Source: Elysia marginata (lineage: Eukaryota > Mollusca > Gastropoda > Plakobranchidae). From it: 23,536 nt of DNA. Positions 19,051 through 23,536 of the stretch are shown in pieces; the first letter of the stretch is position 1, and each line of letters starts with the position of its first letter. The translations under genes were made by a program, and so were the position numbers. The DNA lies in contig BMAT01013347.1 in NCBI GenBank assembly GCA_019649035.1, forward strand, positions 9,125-32,660, written 5' to 3'. Below the pieces are notes generated by a model. That model worked only from the letters and a program-made list of their open reading frames with translations, was not told where the DNA came from and made no database searches.

Positions 19051-19171
19051 TTAACTATGAGGTTGCCTCTCCTCATACACGATATTCCATATGCAAGTCA
19101 AATGTTAGTGAAAAATGCACAGGACAGAAAAAATACTAAGAATCTAAGAAAGAAAGCTCTAATTTGGAAAG
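19051..19171 (+). CDS. Cassette exon E38
   Basis: The exon has 40 codons plus one base, acceptor TTGGCAG and donor G|GTAAGA. It opens LTMRLPLLIHD, then V-K-N-A-Q-D-R-K-N as in E31, followed by N-L-R-K-K-A. The E31-like centre more than 2.6 kb from E31 shows that the D-R-K group is spread over the 3' third. Confidence 0.92.
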
Positions 19172-19550
19172 GTAAGATATTTTTGTTAGTTTTTTTTTTT
19201 CTTCCATACATGTATTTTGGTCAGGAAGTAGAAAATCTGGTTGTGCCAAGGCAATTCACCCACCTTTCTGTCTTCTTTCTTTTATCAGGCTATTTTGGTC
19301 TTGCAGAAATACAGTGTAGTTTTGTACAAGGAATAATTTGGACTTGTTTGATTCTGTTTTTTTAGCCTGCTTTTTAAGCTGTCTGTGTATCGCGGGTGTC
19401 ATTTCAACTGTTTCAAGTTAATCCATTTTTAAAAACCTTTTTTTGCGTTGTGCTTGCAGCCACCCTTCTAGCCATGCAAAATGGGTCCTATCCTTATTTT
19501 TTTCTATATTGGTATAATAGATGAGTAATTGAAAGATTGAAAAACAACAG

Positions 19551-19656
19551 ATTGTCAAACGGGTCCCATTGCTCAAGAATGATTTACGCCGGGCACAGCA
19601 TGTGATGGCCAAAAGAGCCCAAGGTAGAAAGTATTGGGTGGATTCAAAACGTAAAG
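19551..19656 (+). CDS. Cassette exon E39
   Basis: The exon has 35 codons plus one base, acceptor CAACAG and donor G|GTTGGC, one of the weakest in the array. It opens IVKRVPLLKND, then R-R-A-Q-H-V-M and G-R-K-Y-W. An internal G|GTAGAA after 19623 would give a 73-base exon that also keeps the 3n+1 rule, so the true 3' end is uncertain. The antisense open frame at 19418-19696 is not supported. Confidence 0.85.
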
Positions 19657-20260
19657 GTTGGCATGTTTTATAATTTATTAAATTGTATTTTATCACTATG
19701 GACTGCAGGCATCATATAAGTTAAAGGTTTGATGTTTGCGCTTTAATACATCAAGCTTGTCTAAAATTGCCATCTCTAAATATGGATTTGTCATTATAAA
19801 AAAGCCACAGCAAACTTAGATCTCGTCAGGGGGCACGCTCTAGTGGTAGAGAGTAGCTTTGTTTGAACTTAATATATGGCTGTGGTTTAATCCTTTGGTG
19901 TTTGCTAAGGATGTCAGCAACGTTTTGCCGATCTTAATTTTTTCAAGTTCTCAATATTTGCTTCTTATATTCCTTGTCAGAAAGTTTTCAAGGCTTTTGA
20001 GTTTTCTCTCTGATTCTGTAATTCTGCAAATTTGTTAATTCCAAACCTTGCAATAGATTGTTTATCTCTTGGCTTTTGTTTTTATTCTGTATTGTAAACA
20101 TAGTTGTGCTTGTAATGGCTATCAAATTTAGGCCTCCTTAGCATCAATCTCTAAAGAGCACTCCAATTTTATTCATCACTTCCACCCACCCACCTTTACC
20201 ATCTGGATGTTAACAAATGTTAGCCTGCTAAGTTTATTAATTTAAAGTATATTAAATCAG
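19657..20260. other. Gap between E39 and E40
   Basis: This 604-base gap contains a tRNA-like element near 19829-19892. No exon or relic is visible. Confidence 0.5.
19829..19892 (+). mobile_element. Possible tRNA-derived SINE remnant
   Basis: The segment starts with a G run and has a tRNA D-arm-like stretch, CTCTAGTGGTAGAGAG, whose CTCT and AGAG can pair. About 33 bases later is GGTTTAATCC, resembling a B box (GGTTCRANNCC) short by one base. This is A box/B box spacing of a tRNA-derived element, but no acceptor stem, tail or target duplication is clear. A tRNA pseudogene or chance is possible. Confidence 0.3.
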
Positions 20261-20366
20261 ATGCTGAGGCGTCTTCCGCTTATAAAGTGGGACTTGAAAA
20301 GAGCATCACTAACTATGACACAAAGAGCCAAAGAGCGAAGGTATAGAGAACGCATCAGATTAACAG
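20261..20366 (+). CDS. Cassette exon E40, with a GC donor
   Basis: The exon has 35 codons plus one base, acceptor ATCAG, and donor ACAG|GCAAGT, a classic GC-AG type site. It opens MLRRLPLIKWD, then K-R-A-S-L and A-K-E-R-R-Y-R-E-R. Position 8 is Ile, not Leu. It is the only member without a GT donor. Its 3n+1 length at this site supports the call. Confidence 0.88.
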
Positions 20367-20599
20367 GCAAGTTTTAAGAGACACATTGTAGGCCGTTTGA
20401 TTTTCAAGAAGTTTTAGGATATTCAAAATAAGCGTATTTGATTGGCTTTATGAGTGTAAGGTCAAGGTGAGACACATATCAGCTTTAGGCCTTTGTTGGT
20501 GATGTAAGCTGTGTTTGAAATTGACTTTTCAGAGGTTAGGTATTATTTCAAAGCTGACAAACACTTTTTCATGGCATTGTTTTGATACTGAGGCTTCAG

Positions 20600-20690
20600 A
20601 TTTCCCCCTATGGCATTCCTCAATTCGAGGCTTATTTGTCTAATAGACCTATTTCCTTTGTGACTGAAAAAAGTATCCATCCATTTTGTG
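20600..20690 (+). pseudogene. Possible deleted cassette exon
   Basis: An acceptor CTTCAG is followed by a frame with G-I-P then F-E-A-Y-L-S-N-R, resembling the P and the E-x-Y-L-x-N-A parts of array members but with about seven codons missing between them. No usable donor is seen. Homology is tentative. Confidence 0.2.
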
Positions 20691-20777
20691 AAGGCTGCTC
20701 TTTCTTTTTTGGGAATGTGGGGTGTTTTAATAATCCAGCACTACTTTATGTTAGTCTCATGTTAATTACCTATTCAG

Positions 20778-20889
20778 TTATTGTCTCGCCTGCCTGTCCT
20801 GAGATGGAATGTTGAGAGAACCACTTTAATAATGATTCAGCGAGCTAGTGAAAGGAGATCTCGGTCAAGAAAGCGCGTGGAGCATGGAG
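20778..20889 (+). CDS. Cassette exon E41
   Basis: The exon has 37 codons plus one base, acceptor TTCAG and donor G|GTTTTT, which matches consensus only at GT. It opens LLSRLPVLRWN, then V-E-R-T-T-L and a very Arg-rich A-S-E-R-R-S-R-S-R-K-R. An alternative GT after AAGCGC would end in phase 0, so I keep this one. Intron to E42 is 90 bases. Confidence 0.87.
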
Positions 20890-20979
20890 GTTTTTCTAGT
20901 TCAATCTTTGTTCATGGTGAAATATTTTTGTTTATGCTTAGCCCAGCAATAGGTTTTAATTTGTAACTTTATCAAACAG

Positions 20980-21091
20980 TTAGTTGAGCGAATGCCATTG
21001 CTGGGGTATGATTTGTACCGCACATCACTTGCCATTAGTGAGCGTTCAAAAATGTGGAGATTCAGATGGAGAGAAAAGATACGACTTCAAG
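20980..21091 (+). CDS. Cassette exon E42
   Basis: The exon has 37 codons plus one base, acceptor AAACAG and donor G|GTGGGT. It opens LVERMPLLGYD, then L-Y-R-T-S-L and W-R-F-R-W-R, a tail with three Trp/Phe between Arg residues. The 367 bases after it show only a doubtful L-P-containing fragment near 21350. Confidence 0.91.
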
Positions 21092-21458
21092 GTGGGTTTA
21101 AGGCGGTTTAATTTACTAGGTTTTATTGTGTACTTCACTGCTTGATTCTACCCCTTATTTTACCTTCAAAATTTGTTCTTGTAAATAAATCTATGTTTAC
21201 ATAAACAATAAATCTCAGATAAAGTTCACATTTGTAAGTTCCCTTTAAAAAAGTTGGTATTTGTTCTACCTGGTGAATATAGTGCCATTTAGGAAAGTGT
21301 TAGAGAGACAGTTTGGAAGCACATTTCCAATATTTGATTCCCATTACAGTTGAGCTTTGCCATGTTTCCAAACTCAAAATGGCTGCATGAGAAGTTTTGA
21401 GAATCTTGAATGCTTATGTTTTTCCAATGGAAATCGTTCCAAATTGTCATATCAACAG

Positions 21459-21579
21459 TTATTTACCCGCATACCGATTCTACGATTTGATGTCAGTCGA
21501 GCAAGTGAAATCCTTCGTGCTCGTTCTGCTAGACGAACATCATGGATAAGAACTAACAATGCAAGCCGAATGGCAGCAG
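21459..21579 (+). CDS. Cassette exon E43
   Basis: The exon has 40 codons plus one base, acceptor CAACAG and donor G|GTATAG. It opens LFTRIPILRFD, with V-S-R-A-S-E-I-L, then a repeated R-A-R-S-A-R-R and a long polar tail ending R-M-A-A. D-x-x-R-A-x-E-x-L matches the general consensus best. Confidence 0.91.
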
Positions 21580-21831
21580 GTATAGATCCGTTGAAAGTTT
21601 TTTCTCGCATTGTAGTTGTTTTGGATCAGATGCTATACTTTTCTTGGCCTAGTCACAGATCAAATTTAAACTAGCTCAAAAGAAGTACTCCAGTCTTGCA
21701 TCCTGTTTTCAAATAGGACAGCGTTTTACTTTTTTTTTTTTTTTTAAAACTCAAAAGGGCCTTTGAAGAAAGACAGTTCAATAATAGAAAAGGCTGTGGT
21801 TATTTTTTCTTGTGTTTTGTTATTGCATCAG

Positions 21832-21940
21832 TTACTGAACAAAATGCCGACTCTGGGATTGGATATTCCACGTGTCCACCAGCTGTTCCTTATTAATTCT
21901 CTATCAAGAATGGCTATGCAAAGAAAGAAATGTTTAAAAG
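21832..21940 (+). CDS. Cassette exon E44, last in the window
   Basis: The exon has 36 codons plus one base, acceptor CATCAG and donor G|GTAAAA. It opens LLNKMPTLGLD, with Lys instead of Arg at position 4, then F-L-I-N-S-L-S-R-M-A. The I-N-S centre is like the first subfamily (E3, E4), unlike its D-R-K neighbours. No further member follows in 1.6 kb. Confidence 0.9.
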
Positions 21941-23536
21941 GTAAAACACAAATATTCCTTTGCCATTTAAAAAAAAAAGTTGGTAGGAAATGGTCTAGGT
22001 TAGTTCATGTCCTCTTGAATCAAATGGTTTTATATTTACGGTGTGAAGTATCATAGTGCATTGATATACTGTCTTTCCTTTGCTTTGCGGCATCATATCT
22101 AATTCTAGAGAATAGCAGGTATATCTTAAATTCTTCAATAAATCCACATTTTTACCTTTTTTGCATATCTTTTAGCTGGACATGCTGTAGTTAAAAAAAA
22201 CTAAGCATGACCTTATACTTGCTTGGTTTCCATAGTTTGTTGTCACCTTAATAAATTTACCAGATATACAAATTATTCTTCAAGTTTCTTACTCCTTGGA
22301 AGGTGGGGCTCCAGAAATATCTTTTTTCAGCACAATTTTTAGTTTTTGAAATAGATTCACTGAAAAAATAACTTTTTTCCCCCCATGAAATCAAAAAGTT
22401 TTGATATGTCAATTTAATTTATTAATTTAAACTTCAGTACACGATGCTATTGCTAGGATTAAGATTAAGTGTTTTAATGCGTTTGTGTAGTATATTATTC
22501 TTGAGTGGTAATAAAGAGCAAGTGCAATCTGCTTTGTTCAACTGCTTTCACTAGACAGAAATGACCCCCTTGTTGCATTTTTTTGTTATGAGGAAACTAG
22601 GAAATGTTTGAAAACTCTGGTTAATCAAAATTATTAAACACTTGATGACTGACAGTCACCTCTAAGCAAAAATTAGCAGGTGTTCATTAGCTTTGATGGT
22701 TTTACAATAGTTAAAGACATTATAGTTTAACAATAAATGTTTAGTACCACTCGACAACTGCAACAACCTGTGTGAGAATTATGTCTTTAAAAATTTGACT
22801 GGTATAAAAATCATAAAAATATTTATATTTAAGTTCAATTCAAATACATATTAGCAATTTTTGCAGATTTGCAAAATTGAATAATAAGTCATTATTCTGT
22901 ATATTTAAATTTTTTGAATACACTGGGCCTTTTAAATAAGTGAAATGATGAATTTGAATTTTCAAACTTAAGAATTTATTGCATTTTTTTAACTTTGTTT
23001 TTTTTTTTTTTTCCATTTCCAAACCATACTATAGACAAAATGCCTAATTTACAAATCTTTCACTTTTGGTCCTTTTAGTTTAAAGAAAATGGCTAAAGTG
23101 TATTTATTTGTAAACTTTATATTTGAAAAGCAATTGCAGTCTATTTTAGATTACTTAGCTAGTGTTGTGATTTGTATTTAATTTTTATTGCTATTAGGTA
23201 TTTTTTGCTTTTGGTTTGTCATTTTGCACTTTGTATAAAAGAAGAAAGAAAAAAAAACAAGCTCAATAATAAGGCCAGTAGTAAGAGGACTTCTCAATAA
23301 GTCATTAAATGTTATTTTTTGTATTGCTCATACCTTGAGAAATTGATTGGGAATTGAATTTCCATGAATTAACTTAGATCTTTGTAGCGCTGGGAGATGA
23401 GATGCCAGTTTATGCCCAACCACTGAGCAGTTGTCTTCCTCAAAATTTAAAGAAGTTTTCACTGACAGTGATAATGCTTTGACTCAGATGGATTGAAGTT
23501 TATTTAGAATCAATCGCACAAGTTTTTTTTTTTTTT
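21941..23536. other. Flank after the last exon
   Basis: These 1,596 bases are AT-rich with many T and A runs and contain no array member. I see no convincing downstream constant exon. Scattered AATAAA strings are expected at this composition and are not called as polyadenylation signals. The window ends in a 14-base T run. Confidence 0.6.

Larger units (their letters stand above)
553..21940 (+). other. Array of 44 cassette exons, probably mutually exclusive
   Basis: Forty-four related exons lie head to tail on one strand, each with its own acceptor and donor. All start in phase 0, end in phase 1 and are 3n+1 bases long, so any one can replace another but two in series lose the frame. The encoded module has 31-40 residues: hydrophobic at 1, Arg at 4 (42/44), Pro at 6 (44/44), Leu at 8 (40/44), often R/K-Y/F at 9-10 and D/N at 11, then a basic tail rich in Arg, Lys and Asn. 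No Ig, zinc-finger, homeobox or EGF signature is visible. By analogy with arthropod Dscam clusters I infer mutually exclusive splicing of one variable segment in a larger protein. No constant exon is seen. The array structure is near certain; the splicing mode is inference. Confidence 0.93.

Noticed and set aside
21350-21430. L-P-C-F fragment after TTACAG, upstream of E43
   Set aside because: The frame from the acceptor has a stop and spacing between Pro and the later N-G-x-R is off by about six residues.
553-21940. Many separate small genes, each with its own start codon
   Set aside because: Only E31-E34 and E40 begin with ATG. All units start exactly after an AG acceptor and end at a donor one base into a codon, so they are internal exons.
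553-21940. CRISPR-like repeat array
   Set aside because: Units are about 100-base diverged coding exons with unequal spacing, not identical short repeats with uniform spacers.
553-21940. Dscam Ig exon cluster
   Set aside because: The organisation resembles Dscam, but the peptides lack the Cys and Trp pattern of Ig domains and are short and basic.

Overview
The window looks like animal nuclear DNA. It is AT-rich, with many homopolymer T and A runs, GT-AG splice sites, pyrimidine tracts before the acceptors, and no bacterial-style gene, rRNA or intact tRNA. Nothing identifies the species; an invertebrate is my guess. I recognise no known protein family.

The dominant content is a plus-strand array of 44 short related exons (E1-E44 here), from 553 to 21940. 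Starts average about 495 bases apart, and the exons total 4,778 bases. Each exon follows an AG acceptor, begins on a codon boundary, stays open for 31-40 codons, and ends one base into the next codon at a splice donor. All 44 lengths are of the form 3n+1 (94-121 bases). The peptide opens with a hydrophobic residue. Arg is at position 4 in 42 of 44 copies, Pro at position 6 in 44 of 44, and Leu at position 8 in 40 of 44. A more variable, Arg/Lys-rich and probably helical tail follows.

Because each exon starts in phase 0 and ends in phase 1, joining two of them shifts the frame. In each of the four cases below where a stop appears on hand reading (E1, E8, E9, E31), it comes near the tenth codon. 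The simplest reading is a Dscam-like bank of mutually exclusive cassette exons, one per transcript, between an upstream constant exon ending in phase 0 and a downstream constant exon starting in phase 1. Neither constant exon is visible, so 44 is a minimum and the host gene is unknown.

Layout: E1-E17 (553-9454) carry mostly an L-Y-x-N-S type centre and donors close to GTAAGT or GTGAGT. E18-E30 (9825-15100) are a mixed middle group with an R-V or R-A centre. E31-E44 (16323-21940) mostly carry a D-R-K type centre and have weak or unusual donors, always with G as the last exon base. Similarity between neighbours, two recent tandem duplications (11785-12712 and 16261-16693), and broken exons (best at 12825-12966 and 16101-16254) show an array still gaining and losing members.

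The introns of roughly 310-425 bases after E10, E16, E17, E18, E20, E21, E23, E24, E27, E29, E37, E38, E40 and E42 hold no further exon I can support, apart from the relics and repeats listed. Longer gaps have their own entries. A decayed tRNA-like element lies at 19829-19892. The flanks (1-552 and 21941-23536) have no supported gene, and both window ends are poly-T.
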